From Sedimenticola thiotaurini (GTDB taxonomy: Bacteria; Pseudomonadota; Gammaproteobacteria; Chromatiales; Chromatiaceae): 35,932 nt of DNA. How positions within the stretch are numbered: position 1 is the first letter of the stretch; every line of letters starts with the position of its first letter. A program made the translations under genes and the position numbers. This document shows, one piece after another, positions 24,076-32,674 of this stretch. Under the pieces are notes generated by a model that saw only the letters and a list, made by a program, of their open reading frames with translations, searched no databases and had not been told where the DNA came from. The stretch covers positions 1 to 35,932 of the forward strand of contig DRKP01000085.1 in NCBI GenBank assembly GCA_011051715.1, read 5' to 3'.

Positions 24076-24279
24076 GGTCTGAAACCCGCCTGTCTGATTC
24101 GGCAAACTGCCGGCAAATCGACCCTGGGTGGAGAAGCCCGGCCACCCCGGGAGCCAACCCACCCCGCACGGGCCGGGGTAGCGAAAAAAGCCGTGCATGT
24201 ATACCAGATCCCCGCCAGCAGGGTCAAATCAGCCCTCTTTATAGAGGTGTAATCCGGCCGCCCGCCGCAACCATCCCCG

Positions 24280-27200
24280 TCACTCCGTTTCGCGGCCTCC
24301 GCTGCCCCTGCCGTTACCCAGGTCGATATCAGGATCCACCGAACGCAGGTGCAGATCCCGCTGCGGGAACGGGATCTCGATTCCGGCCTCGGCCAGCGCC
24401 CGGTCCAGTGCCATATGGATATCGTGGGTCAACGGCATCCGCTTGAGCCGCTCGGAGACGAATACCCGCACCTCGAACTCCAGTGCGCTGTCACCGAAGG
24501 CGGTGAAGAAGACGGTCGGCCGCGGCTCCTCCATCACGTCCGGGTGGGAGCGAACCACGTCCATCATCACCCGGTGAGCGAGGGCGGTGTCGGAGCCGTA
24601 GGCGATCCCGACCGGAATGACGATGCGGGTGATCGGATCGGACAGGGTCCAGTTGATGAGGGGATCGGTGACGAAGGCCTTGTTGGGGATGATCAGCTCC
24701 TTGTTGTCCCAGTCGGTGATGGTGGTGGCGCGCATGCGCATCCTGGAGACGGTGCCGCTGACCTCGCCGATGGTGACGGTATCGCCGATCCGGATCGGGC
24801 GCTCGAACAGGATGATCAGCCCCGAGACGAGATTGGCGAAGATCTCCTGCAGACCGAAACCGAGGCCGACACCCATCGCCGCCACCAGCCACTGGATGTC
24901 GCCCCAGCCGATCCCCATCACCCGGAATGCCAGCACCGTTCCGACCGTGTAGATCAGGTAGCTGACCAGCTTGCTGATGGCATAGCGGCTGCCGCGTCCC
25001 ATCTTCAGCGGTTCCAGGATCGCGATCTCCAGCAGTCCCGGGAGGTTACGCGCCGCCGCCACCATCAGCACCAGCAACAGCAGATTGAGGGCCAGGTCCC
25101 AGAGGGAGACCGGCACAAGCTGCTCCTTGGTGCCGACGGAGACGGTGTGCTGCCACAACACGATCTCGTCCATCCAGGTCACCAGCGGGGTCAGCTGGGA
25201 CCAGATCGGGAACAGGGCCGCGATCATCAACAGCCCGGCCGCCAGGCGCAGCAGGCGACGGGTCTGTCCACTGATGGTGGAGAGGTTGATCTCCTCCAGC
25301 TCGGGCACCTCGTGAATACTCTCGCCCGCCGCGTCCGCTGCCTCCTTGGTGGCACGTGCCTCGATCAGGGCCTGGCGCTTCTCACGGGCGCGGACCAGCG
25401 CCATGCGCCGTTCCGCCACCAGCAGCCAGCGTACCGCCAGGTTGTAGAACAGCAGGACCAGCAGAGCCACCCAGAGGGTATCGACGAGCACGATCACGAG
25501 CCGGAACACGGTGTAGCGGTAGCCCTCGATCTCCAGCACGATCAACAGCAGAAACAGCACCATGACCGCCAGGTAGACGACGAAGCGCCAGCAGAAGACG
25601 GCATCCCTGAAGCGGGGCCGCGCCGTCACGCCGATCCCGGACCAGGGGTTGAGCAGCAGGTGGGACAGCAGCCACAATCCCGCCAGCCAGGCCATCGAGA
25701 CGATCCGGCCGACGTTGTCGCGCAGCAGGGGATCGTCCTCCATGTGCACCAGAATGGTCATCGCCCCGACCAGCACGGAATAGGCCACGAACCAGGCCAT
25801 GTGCCGACGCACGGGAACCACCAGCGCAGCCGGCCAGCGAAAATGGACTTCCGCCAGCCCATGGCGCACGAACAGCCAGCGGATCGTCTGGATCAGGGAG
25901 AAGTAGAGCGCCAGGTAGAGCAGCCCCTTCCCCAGCCCTTCGCCGATGGGGGGAGGCTCGGACTTCAGGATCTCGCCCAACCCGGCCAGCAGCACCACCC
26001 ATGGCATGGCCAGGATCAGGGTACCGAACAGGGCCTCGAGGGTGAGTGAAAAGCGGTCCCGGCTGACGTTCCCCACCCGCTCCACCATCGCCTCCATGCC
26101 GCGCCGTATCCGCGGCCGCAGCGCCAGCATCAGCAATACCAGCAGCAGCAGGGAGGCGGCCTTCAGGCGTTCGGCCCGGAGAGCGGACAGGCTGCCGTCG
26201 AGGACCTGACGCAACCGCTCCGGCGCCAGCAGGCGGGACAGGTGGGCGCGAATTTCTGCGAGCTGCTGCCAGTCGATGGGCTTGGTGCTGGGAATCCAGA
26301 TCAGGTTCCGGTCCAGCAGGTCGTTGTAGGCCTCCACCCGGGCCAGTTGACGCTGCTGCTCCGACTCCAGATCGGAGAGGATCTTCTCCAGCCGGCCGTA
26401 GGTCTCCTGCAGGCGGTTCAACAGGTCGAGCCGGTCCCGGTCGAGCTTGGTCAGCTCCGCCTCCAACCCGGCCCACTCGGCGTCACTCAGTCCCGGCGGG
26501 CGCTCGCGGGCGTCACTGACATAACCGGCCAGGCGATCCAGCAGCTGTTGCCGGCGATCGTCCACCTGGAACTGTTTCAGCCGCACCTCGGACATCTTCT
26601 GGCGGGTCTGGTCCAGGCGTTTCTGCAGCCGGCGCCGGTCGGGAAGGGACTGCTGGTACCGCCGCAGCATGGTGCCGAAGGCGTCGTCGAAGCGCAGCAC
26701 ATCGAGCTGCTGACGGGCACGCTCCAGCTTGCGCTCTATGCTCTCGAGGGCTTCGGCGCTGCGCTGCCGGTCCCGCACCGCCTGGTCCAGTTGTGAGGTC
26801 AGCTGTCCCAGCCGGTCTCCCAGCTCGGCGTTGATCCCGGCGGCCGCCTTGATCAGGGGGTGTTTGTTCAGCGCCTCCCGCCGGGCCTGTTCCGCCTCCT
26901 CCAGCGCCTGCTCCGCCTGCCGCTTGCGCTTGTCGCTGATCAGTGCCTGAAGGCGCTGAATGCGCCCGTCCAGCTGCTTGATCTGCTCCCGGTAGAGATC
27001 CGCCTGCAGGCGCATCCGTTCCAGCCGCGGCGAGCTGCTCAGCCGTTCCAGCTGCAGCCGGTTGAGGCGGCTGCCAAGGGCCTTCTGGGTGGCCATCAGC
27101 TCGATACGCCGGGCCGACGCAAGGGGATCGGTCGCCCCCTCCCTGGCCAGCCGCGCCAGATCGCGATCGACACCGTTGAGCTCCTGCTTGATGGCGGAGA

Positions 27201-27759
27201 TCTCACCACCGATCTGTTCCGGTCGCTTCTGCTCGTTGGTGATCTGGCTCTCCAGGTCGGCCAGCTTCCCTTCCAGCACCTTGGACTCCGCCTGCGCCTG
27301 GTCGAGGCGCTGCTCCAGGGTATCCAGATCGAGCACCGCCTCCACGTTGGGCCGTACGGTCTGCACCGACTGCAGCCGCCCGAGCCGGGTGCGAAGATCG
27401 CCCAGGACATCGCCCGCCCGGTCGATCACCTCCTTGTAGTGTGCCGATGCCTGGCTGTCCCGGCCGGCCTGCTTCAGCAGCTTCAGCGCCGACTGCAGCT
27501 GCGCCAGGATCTTCTTCTCCTCCTTGCCGAGGCCGGCAGGATCCCCCATGTCGGCGATCCGCGCCTCCAGCGCCGCCTCGGAGAGCTGCTTGACGACGCC
27601 GTTTCCCGGCGGAGGAACCGGTTCCTCCGCTGTGGTCCCGGTCGCCCCGACCACGGAGAGCGGCAGCAGCAGAAGCAGCCACAGGCAGTGGAAAAGACGC
27701 CGGACACCGCCGTGTCCGCCCTCCGCCCCGTGATCCGATCTGTCCGTTTGCGCCGCCAT
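24280..27759 (-). CDS. Large MscK/MscM-type mechanosensitive channel
   Basis: 1159 aa. Signal-like segment near residues 20-45 (FHCLWLLLLLPLSVVGATG), then a 450-residue Gln/Glu/Arg-rich coiled-coil periplasmic region, about ten helices between residues 550 and 930, and a C-terminal MscS domain: GLGFGLQEIFANLVSGLIILFERP, RIGDTVTIGEVSGTV near 985, DWDNKELIIPNKAF. Size and layout match E. coli MscK and MscM (about 1,100 aa). It should release solutes on osmotic downshock. No RCK or nucleotide domain is seen. ATG 27759 has a poor ribosome site; a TTG at 27843 is less likely. Confidence 0.9.
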   Translation of the reverse strand: MAAQTDRSDHGAEGGHGGVRRLFHCLWLLLLLPLSVVGATGTTAEEPVPPPGNGVVKQLSEAALEARIADMGDPAGLGKEEKKILAQLQSALKLLKQAGRDSQASAHYKEVIDRAGDVLGDLRTRLGRLQSVQTVRPNVEAVLDLDTLEQRLDQAQAESKVLEGKLADLESQITNEQKRPEQIGGEISAIKQELNGVDRDLARLAREGATDPLASARRIELMATQKALGSRLNRLQLERLSSSPRLERMRLQADLYREQIKQLDGRIQRLQALISDKRKRQAEQALEEAEQARREALNKHPLIKAAAGINAELGDRLGQLTSQLDQAVRDRQRSAEALESIERKLERARQQLDVLRFDDAFGTMLRRYQQSLPDRRRLQKRLDQTRQKMSEVRLKQFQVDDRRQQLLDRLAGYVSDARERPPGLSDAEWAGLEAELTKLDRDRLDLLNRLQETYGRLEKILSDLESEQQRQLARVEAYNDLLDRNLIWIPSTKPIDWQQLAEIRAHLSRLLAPERLRQVLDGSLSALRAERLKAASLLLLVLLMLALRPRIRRGMEAMVERVGNVSRDRFSLTLEALFGTLILAMPWVVLLAGLGEILKSEPPPIGEGLGKGLLYLALYFSLIQTIRWLFVRHGLAEVHFRWPAALVVPVRRHMAWFVAYSVLVGAMTILVHMEDDPLLRDNVGRIVSMAWLAGLWLLSHLLLNPWSGIGVTARPRFRDAVFCWRFVVYLAVMVLFLLLIVLEIEGYRYTVFRLVIVLVDTLWVALLVLLFYNLAVRWLLVAERRMALVRAREKRQALIEARATKEAADAAGESIHEVPELEEINLSTISGQTRRLLRLAAGLLMIAALFPIWSQLTPLVTWMDEIVLWQHTVSVGTKEQLVPVSLWDLALNLLLLVLMVAAARNLPGLLEIAILEPLKMGRGSRYAISKLVSYLIYTVGTVLAFRVMGIGWGDIQWLVAAMGVGLGFGLQEIFANLVSGLIILFERPIRIGDTVTIGEVSGTVSRMRMRATTITDWDNKELIIPNKAFVTDPLINWTLSDPITRIVIPVGIAYGSDTALAHRVMMDVVRSHPDVMEEPRPTVFFTAFGDSALEFEVRVFVSERLKRMPLTHDIHMALDRALAEAGIEIPFPQRDLHLRSVDPDIDLGNGRGSGGRETE

Positions 27760-27806
27760 GGCGCCCAAGCATAGCAAACATGGACCCCATTGCGGCTCAG
27801 ATTGGG

Positions 27807-27974
27807 CTAGGAGCCTGTCGGGCTTGATGCGGTTTGGCAGCAAATCCCTGGATGGCGATCAACTCAGCTTATCGAATTCGTTAAATAGCCCTGTTATTCT
27901 CCTCATTCGATCAACCGATTTGATTCGCCCCCAGTGATTTTCGCTTCAAACGATCAAGTCCGACAGGCTCCTAG
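27807..27974. mobile_element. MITE-like element with 22-bp terminal inverted repeats
   Basis: The ends 27807-27828 and 27953-27974 are inverted copies with one mismatch, starting CTAGGAGCCTGTCGG. The 124-bp interior is clearly AT-richer than the surroundings and has no coding frame. CTAG at both tips may be a 4-bp target duplication or part of the repeat. It lies between the divergent channel gene and menA, filling most of that 302-bp gap, and may affect their promoters. No transposase is present, so movement would need a helper. The parent insertion sequence family was not identified. Confidence 0.75.
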
Positions 27975-28061
27975 AATCCGCGAACCGCTCCGGCAACGCC
28001 GGCATCCACCACCGATCGAGACACCTCCGTTGCACCCCTGCCCGCCGAAACCGCCCCGACC

Positions 28062-28949
28062 ATGAAGCAACTCCGCGCCTGGTTTCTCGCCATCCGGCCC
28101 AAGACCCTGGGCATCGCCGTGGTGCCGGTGGTGCTCGGCAGCGCCCTGGCCTGGTCCGAAGGAGCGGCCGTGAACGGGCCGGTGGCACTTGCCGCCCTGG
28201 TCGCATCACTGCTGATCCAGATCGGCACCAACCTGTACAACGACGCGGCCGACCACGAGCGGGGTGCCGATACGCCGGACCGGCTGGGACCGCCGCGGGC
28301 GACGGCCCAGGGCTGGTTCTCCGCCGCCGAGGTGAAGCTGGCTGCCTGGATCAGCTTCGGCCTGGCGTTCCTGCTCGGGATCTTCCTGTCCTGGGTCGGG
28401 GGCTGGCCCATCGTCGTCATCGGCCTGCTGTCGCTGACGGCAGGCTGGGCCTATACCGGCGGCCCGCGCCCGATCGCCTATACCGCCTTCGGCGAACTGT
28501 TCGTATTCATCTTCTTCGGACTCGTGGGGGTCCTCGGCAGCTACTATCTGCAGCGCGGTGACTGGTCCGGGGACGCAGTGCTGGTGGCGGCCGCGGTCGG
28601 GATGCTTGCGGCCGCCGTCCTGCTGGTGAACAACTACCGCGACCTGGACACCGACGAGCGGGCCCGCAAACTGACCCTGGCCCACTACCTGGGGCCGGCC
28701 GGTTCATCCCTGTTCTATGGCGGGCTGCTGCTGCTCCCTTTCACCCTGCCACTGTGGATGCGTGACAGCGGGCACGCCGTCTGGCTGGTGGTCGCCGCCC
28801 TGCCGATGGCCCTGTACCTGTGGCGCCGCTTCAGCCGCGAGCCGAGGGGACCGGCATTCAACCGGATCCTTGCCCGCACTGCCCAGCTGCAACTGCTGTT
28901 CGGGGCACTGCTGACCGCCGCCCTCTGCATCGATATCCCGCCCTCCTAG
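28062..28949 (+). CDS. menA: 1,4-dihydroxy-2-naphthoate polyprenyltransferase
   Basis: 295 aa, eight or nine helices. UbiA superfamily: first Asp-rich motif in NLYNDAADHERGADTPDRLG near residue 64, second in NNYRDLDTDE near residue 190. The FLAIRPKTLGIAVVPVVLGS start and the GPPRATAQGWFS segment are those of MenA rather than UbiA. It attaches the prenyl tail to DHNA in menaquinone synthesis at the inner membrane. No other men genes are in the window. It lies 128 bp before the cytochrome c gene. Menaquinone would fit anaerobic respiration. Confidence 0.9.
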   Translation: MKQLRAWFLAIRPKTLGIAVVPVVLGSALAWSEGAAVNGPVALAALVASLLIQIGTNLYNDAADHERGADTPDRLGPPRATAQGWFSAAEVKLAAWISFGLAFLLGIFLSWVGGWPIVVIGLLSLTAGWAYTGGPRPIAYTAFGELFVFIFFGLVGVLGSYYLQRGDWSGDAVLVAAAVGMLAAAVLLVNNYRDLDTDERARKLTLAHYLGPAGSSLFYGGLLLLPFTLPLWMRDSGHAVWLVVAALPMALYLWRRFSREPRGPAFNRILARTAQLQLLFGALLTAALCIDIPPS

Positions 28950-28994
28950 TCGTCCGGCATTCTGGTAGAATGTGCCGCCTGCCAGGATGGCGAT

Positions 28995-29008
28995 TTGATC
29001 AGAAACAG
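28995..29008 (+). promoter_or_regulatory. Weak FNR/DNR-like site upstream of the cytochrome c gene
   Basis: TTGATCAGAAACAG has a perfect left half (TTGAT) and a 3/5 right half against TTGAT-N4-ATCAA. It lies about 70 bases upstream of the cytochrome start. A single degenerate match could be chance. Confidence 0.22.
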
Positions 29009-29077
29009 GGCCCGCATCCGGAGGGAGGGTATCGATGCGGCCATTGCCCCCTGCAACCGACCGAAACCGATTTGCCG

Positions 29078-29755
29078 ATGGCCAGATTCACACACTTCCG
29101 CTTTCTTCTCCCCCTGCTGCTGATCTCCCTGCCGGCCCTGGGGTTCGAATACGACCCGGAACTGGGCGAAGAGATCAACGAGGTCTGCGCCGGCTGCCAC
29201 GGCGAATTCGGCCAGGGCGGCAAGGACGGCGAATACCCGCGCCTGGCCGGGATGCCGGCGGAGTTCATCGCCCGACAGCTGCATCTGTTCCGCGACCGTA
29301 AGCGCCCCAACCTGGCGATGGTCGAGTATGTCGACGAGCGACAGATGCCGGACGAGGACATTTTCAACGTCTCCGAATACCTGGCGCGGATCAAGCTGAA
29401 GACCAAGCTGCCCCCGGCGAACGAGAACGATCCCGGCTTCGATGCCTATGAACGGCTGCTGGAGTCGAAGAAACTGATGCAGATCCCGCGTGCGGAAGGC
29501 GACACGGAGAAGGGGCGCAAGCTGTACCGCAAGGAGTGCGCCTCCTGCCATGGCAAGAAAGGCGAAGGCGATCTGAAGGACGCCGTCCCCATGCTCGCCG
29601 GCCAGTACACCAGGTACCTGTGGCGCCAGGTGAAGAAACTGCGGGACCGCATCCGCATCCATGACCCGGAAGAGCCGGACGAGGAGATCCTGGACGAGTT
29701 CAGCGACGACCAGATCCGGGACATCTTCGCCTACCTCTCCATCCTCGACGACTGA
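29078..29755 (+). CDS. Periplasmic diheme cytochrome c (c4/c553-like)
   Basis: 225 aa. Signal peptide (FLLPLLLISLPALG), then two heme sites: VCAGCHGEFGQGG near residue 38 and ECASCHGKKGEGD near residue 155. The PRLAGMPAEFIARQLHLFRD and MLAGQYTRYLWRQVKKLRD segments after each site show an internal duplication as in cytochrome c4. The C-terminal half is very charged. It probably passes electrons to the enzyme served by the NosL cluster. ATG 29078 is chosen because it starts the signal peptide; the frame is open further upstream only by chance. Confidence 0.88.
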   Translation: MARFTHFRFLLPLLLISLPALGFEYDPELGEEINEVCAGCHGEFGQGGKDGEYPRLAGMPAEFIARQLHLFRDRKRPNLAMVEYVDERQMPDEDIFNVSEYLARIKLKTKLPPANENDPGFDAYERLLESKKLMQIPRAEGDTEKGRKLYRKECASCHGKKGEGDLKDAVPMLAGQYTRYLWRQVKKLRDRIRIHDPEEPDEEILDEFSDDQIRDIFAYLSILDD

Positions 29756-29774
29756 CCCTGTACGCAGTTTCTGC

Positions 29775-29815
29775 GGCATATCCCGCAGCGCGGCCACGCG
29801 ATCGCGGGATATGCC
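29775..29815. repeat. 12-bp perfect inverted repeat after the cytochrome gene
   Basis: GGCATATCCCGC (29775-29786) and GCGGGATATGCC (29804-29815) are exact inverted copies separated by 17 bases, 19 bases after the cytochrome stop. No T run follows. It could be a regulator site, an mRNA hairpin or a weak terminator. Confidence 0.55.
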
Positions 29816-29854
29816 ATCACCCACTCCCCCACCCGGCCCGCCATCGCCTTCCAA

Positions 29855-29868
29855 TTGCGTTTCGTCAA
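29855..29868 (+). promoter_or_regulatory. Possible FNR/DNR-family site before the NosL operon
   Basis: TTGCGTTTCGTCAA keeps the TTG-N8-CAA core of CRP/FNR-family sites; the right half GTCAA is perfect for TTGAC-N4-GTCAA and the left matches 3 of 5. It is 71 bases upstream of the NosL-like start. By-eye call. Confidence 0.28.
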
Positions 29869-29938
29869 TGGCCCTCTCCCGGACCTGATCGACCATGGGA
29901 TCACCATCCCGATCGGCTGAAGACAAGAGGAGAGACCG

Positions 29939-30622
29939 ATGACGCAGAAAACCAACCAGGGCCGGCGCCGGGCGATGCAGCTGCTGGCCGGAGCCGCCGG
30001 CCTGGCCGGATTCGGCCGCCTGGCACAGGGCAGCGGGCATGGGGCCACCGGGGCGCTCATTCCCGGCAGGGGCTGGGTCACCAGCAGTGGCCAGAAGTGC
30101 GAGGGGGACGGCACGCCGCTGCAGTTCATCCCCAGGACACCGCCCGACGACGAGCCGCTGAAGAACGAGCTGGAGAAGTACCCGCGCTGCCCCTACTGCG
30201 GCATGAGCCGCCGCAAGTGGCATCACAGCCGCCACCTGGTGCAGTACGACGACGGCCTGGTGGACGGCACCTGCTCGATCCACTGTCTGGCCATCAGCCT
30301 TTCGCTCAACATCGACCGTGGCCCGAAGGCGATCTACGCCGCCGACTACGGCTCCGCCGACAGGATCAAGCCGCTGATGAAGGTGGACGATGCGACCTAC
30401 CTGGTCGGTTCCAGCCTGCGCGGCACCATGACCGCCAACAGCAAGATGGCGTTCGCCTCGGAGCGGGCGGCGCGGCTGTTCCAGTCGGAGAAGGGCGGCG
30501 ACCTGACCGATTTCGACCATGCCCTGACCCTGGCCTACGTCGGCATGGCCAAGGACACCATCGCCATCCGCAAGCGGCGCGCCGAGCGGCGCCGCCGGAT
30601 GATGATGAAGAAGAAGGGCTGA
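29939..30622 (+). CDS. NosL-family copper-binding accessory protein, Tat-type signal
   Basis: 227 aa. The N-terminus has a twin-arginine-like leader (GRRRAMQLLAGAAGLAG). The NosL core CPYCGMSRRKWHHSRHLVQYDDG is near residue 82, with CPxCGM being the family metal motif; an extra CSIHC pair follows near 112. NosL proteins bind Cu(I) in the periplasm and deliver it to nitrous oxide reductase. Most NosL proteins are lipoproteins; here the lipobox is missing and a Tat leader stands instead, so it may be exported folded. The C-terminus is very basic (KRRAERRRRMMMKKKG). AGGAGAG precedes the ATG. Eight bases separate it from the second NosL gene. Confidence 0.82.
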   Translation: MTQKTNQGRRRAMQLLAGAAGLAGFGRLAQGSGHGATGALIPGRGWVTSSGQKCEGDGTPLQFIPRTPPDDEPLKNELEKYPRCPYCGMSRRKWHHSRHLVQYDDGLVDGTCSIHCLAISLSLNIDRGPKAIYAADYGSADRIKPLMKVDDATYLVGSSLRGTMTANSKMAFASERAARLFQSEKGGDLTDFDHALTLAYVGMAKDTIAIRKRRAERRRRMMMKKKG

Positions 30623-30629
30623 TCCCGCG

Positions 30630-31148
30630 GTGAGCACGACAAGGAGGCAATGGCGGACCGGAACCGGGGCGCTCCTGTCCCTGTTTCTGCTGCTCGCCCC
30701 GACCCTGCTGCCGGCAGCTCCGCTGGAGCTGCCGCGGCCGGGACCCCGTGACACCTGCCCGGTCTGCGGCATGTTCGTCGCCAAGTACCCCGAGTGGGTG
30801 GCGACAGTGGTCTACGAAGACGGCCACGCCGACCATTTCGACGGCGCCAAGGACATGTTCAAGTACCTGGCGGATATGAAGAAATGGGCACCGGGACGAC
30901 ATGCAGAGCAGATCCGGGCCATCGCCGTCACCGAGTACTACGGACTGGAGCGGGTCGACGCCCGCAGCGCCTGGTACGTGGTCGGCTCCGATGTGCTCGG
31001 CCCCATGGGTCACGAGCTGGTCCCGCTGGCGACCCGGGAGGATGCGGAGGAGTTCATGCGCGACCATTCCGGCCGGCGTATCCTGCGCTTCGACCAGGTG
31101 ACGCCAAAGCTGCTCCGGGCGCTGGACGACGGCCGCTTCCAGCCATGA
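30630..31148 (+). CDS. Second NosL-family copper chaperone
   Basis: 172 aa from a GTG. Sec signal (LLSLFLLLAPTLLPAAP), then the NosL motif CPVCGMFVAKYPEWVATVVYEDG near residue 43 and the conserved ADHFDGAKDMFKYL segment. GSDVLGPMGHELVPL with Met and His fits the second half of the NosL fold. There is no lipobox. AAGAAGGG lies upstream of the start. Two adjacent, different NosL proteins suggest successive copper handover or two metal sites. An ATG at 30650 is in another frame. Confidence 0.88.
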   Translation: MSTTRRQWRTGTGALLSLFLLLAPTLLPAAPLELPRPGPRDTCPVCGMFVAKYPEWVATVVYEDGHADHFDGAKDMFKYLADMKKWAPGRHAEQIRAIAVTEYYGLERVDARSAWYVVGSDVLGPMGHELVPLATREDAEEFMRDHSGRRILRFDQVTPKLLRALDDGRFQP

Positions 31149-31247
31149 CCCCGGCATTGCCTCCCGCCGTTGCAGGGTCCCGGGCGCCGGGCACGCTCCC
31201 CCGGGTCGGCACCGCGCCGGCAGCCGGACGGGAGAGGGGGTGAGCCG

Positions 31248-31544
31248 GTGCGACCCTCCGCCCGCTTCGCCCTGTTCATCGGTCTGCTCACGACCCTGCT
31301 GTCGCTGAGCCTGCTGGATGCGGGCCTGCGCGGCGGCGACGCTGGCGACCGCATCGCCCGCATGCGCCGTCAGGTGGAGGCCCTGGAGCTGACCGATCTG
31401 GCCCTCTTCACCGAGGCGCGCTACACCCGCAACCCGACCCAGGCCGACTGGTTCACCCCGTTCCAGGACCACCCCATGGCGCTGGAACACTTCCCCAGCG
31501 GCTCGCTGCTGCAGCCGCCCGCGCTGCTGCGGAGGCCACGATGA
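31248..31544 (+). CDS. Small single-helix protein of the NosL/ABC operon, function unknown
   Basis: 98 aa from a GTG preceded by GGAGAGGGGG. One N-terminal helix (FALFIGLLTTLLSLSLLDAGL), then a charged helix (RIARMRRQVEALELTDLALF) and a distinctive RNPTQADWFTPFQDHPMALEHFPSG tail. It has no cysteines. It overlaps the ABC permease by ATGA, so translation is coupled. Probably anchored in the inner membrane with a periplasmic tail and a partner of the ABC transporter. I do not recognise the family. Confidence 0.7.
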   Translation: MRPSARFALFIGLLTTLLSLSLLDAGLRGGDAGDRIARMRRQVEALELTDLALFTEARYTRNPTQADWFTPFQDHPMALEHFPSGSLLQPPALLRRPR

Positions 31545-32674
31545 AACGCCTTCTCCGGCGCCAGGCCTGCCTGCTCGACTTCACCCTCTCCTCCCTGGCC
31601 CGCCGGCCGGGGAAGAACCTGGGGCTGCTGCTGGTCTACGGCCTGATCGTATTCCTGCTCGCCTCGGTGATGCTGTTCACCGACGCCCTGCGCAGCGAGG
31701 CACGGCAGGTGCTGGCCCGCTCCCCCGAGATCATCCTGCAGCGCGTCGTCGCCGGCCGCCACGCCCTGATACCGGCCGGTTACCTGGAGCGGATGGGGCG
31801 CATCCGCGGCGTCACCGCTCGCCACGGTCGCCTGTGGGGCTATTTCTACGACCCCGCGGTGCAGGCCAACTACACCCTGCTGGTGCCTCGAAACCGGCGC
31901 ATCGCCGACGGCGAGATCGTCGTCGGCGCGGGCATCGCCCGCACCCGGGGGCTGGACAGGGGCGACTTCCTCACCCTGCGCGGCAGCGACGGCACAGCCC
32001 GGTCGTTCCGGGTCGCAGAGCGCCTGGAGGGCGAATCGGAGCTGGTCAGCAGCGACCTGATCCTGCTCTCCGAGGCCGACTTCCGCGCCTTCTTCGGCGT
32101 TCCGGAGGGGCTCTACACCGACCTGGTGCTGACGGTGCGCAATCCGCGCGAGCTGCGCAAGGTGGCGGAAAAGCTGACCCTGCGCCTGCCCGATACCCGG
32201 CCCATCCTGCGCGACGAGATCCTGCGCACCTACGATGCCATCTTCGGCTGGCGCCAGGGCATCGTCTTCGTGCTGCTGGCGGGCGCGATCCTGGCCTTCG
32301 TCATCTTCGCCTGGGACAAGGCCTCAGGCCTGAGCGCGGAGGAACGGCGCGAGATCGGCATCCTCAAGGCGGTGGGCTGGGAGACCAGCGACGTGATCCG
32401 GATGAAGTTCTGGGAAGGGGCGGTGATCTCCCTGAGCGCCTTCCTGCTCGGCTACCTGGCCGCCTACGCCCATGTCTTCTATACCTCCGCCGCCCTGTTC
32501 GAGCCGGTGCTCAAGGGCTGGGCGGTGCTCTACCCCGAGTTCCGGCCACTGCCACGGGTGGACGGACTGCAACTGGCCACTCTCTTCTTCTTCACCGTGT
32601 TTCCCTACACCCTGGCCACCATCGTGCCGATCTGGCGCGCCGCCACCACCGACCCGGACCAGGTGATGCGATGA
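31541..32674 (+). CDS. FtsX/MacB-type ABC transporter permease
   Basis: 377 aa. One helix near residue 30, a periplasmic MacB-like domain to about 230, then three helices with the FtsX-domain core KASGLSAEERREIGILKAVGWETSDVIRMKFWEG. That RReIGiLkAlGw pattern is diagnostic. The C-terminus VPIWRAATTDPDQVMR fits. Such proteins do not transport through the membrane but move periplasmic or lipid substrates mechanically. The pairing with NosL instead of NosFY is unusual. It overlaps both neighbours by four bases. Confidence 0.9.
   Translation: MKRLLRRQACLLDFTLSSLARRPGKNLGLLLVYGLIVFLLASVMLFTDALRSEARQVLARSPEIILQRVVAGRHALIPAGYLERMGRIRGVTARHGRLWGYFYDPAVQANYTLLVPRNRRIADGEIVVGAGIARTRGLDRGDFLTLRGSDGTARSFRVAERLEGESELVSSDLILLSEADFRAFFGVPEGLYTDLVLTVRNPRELRKVAEKLTLRLPDTRPILRDEILRTYDAIFGWRQGIVFVLLAGAILAFVIFAWDKASGLSAEERREIGILKAVGWETSDVIRMKFWEGAVISLSAFLLGYLAAYAHVFYTSAALFEPVLKGWAVLYPEFRPLPRVDGLQLATLFFFTVFPYTLATIVPIWRAATTDPDQVMR

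Noticed and set aside
24349-26049. A 566-aa plus-strand ORF.
   Set aside because: It is the antisense shadow of the large mechanosensitive channel gene, with Gln/Asp/His-rich composition.
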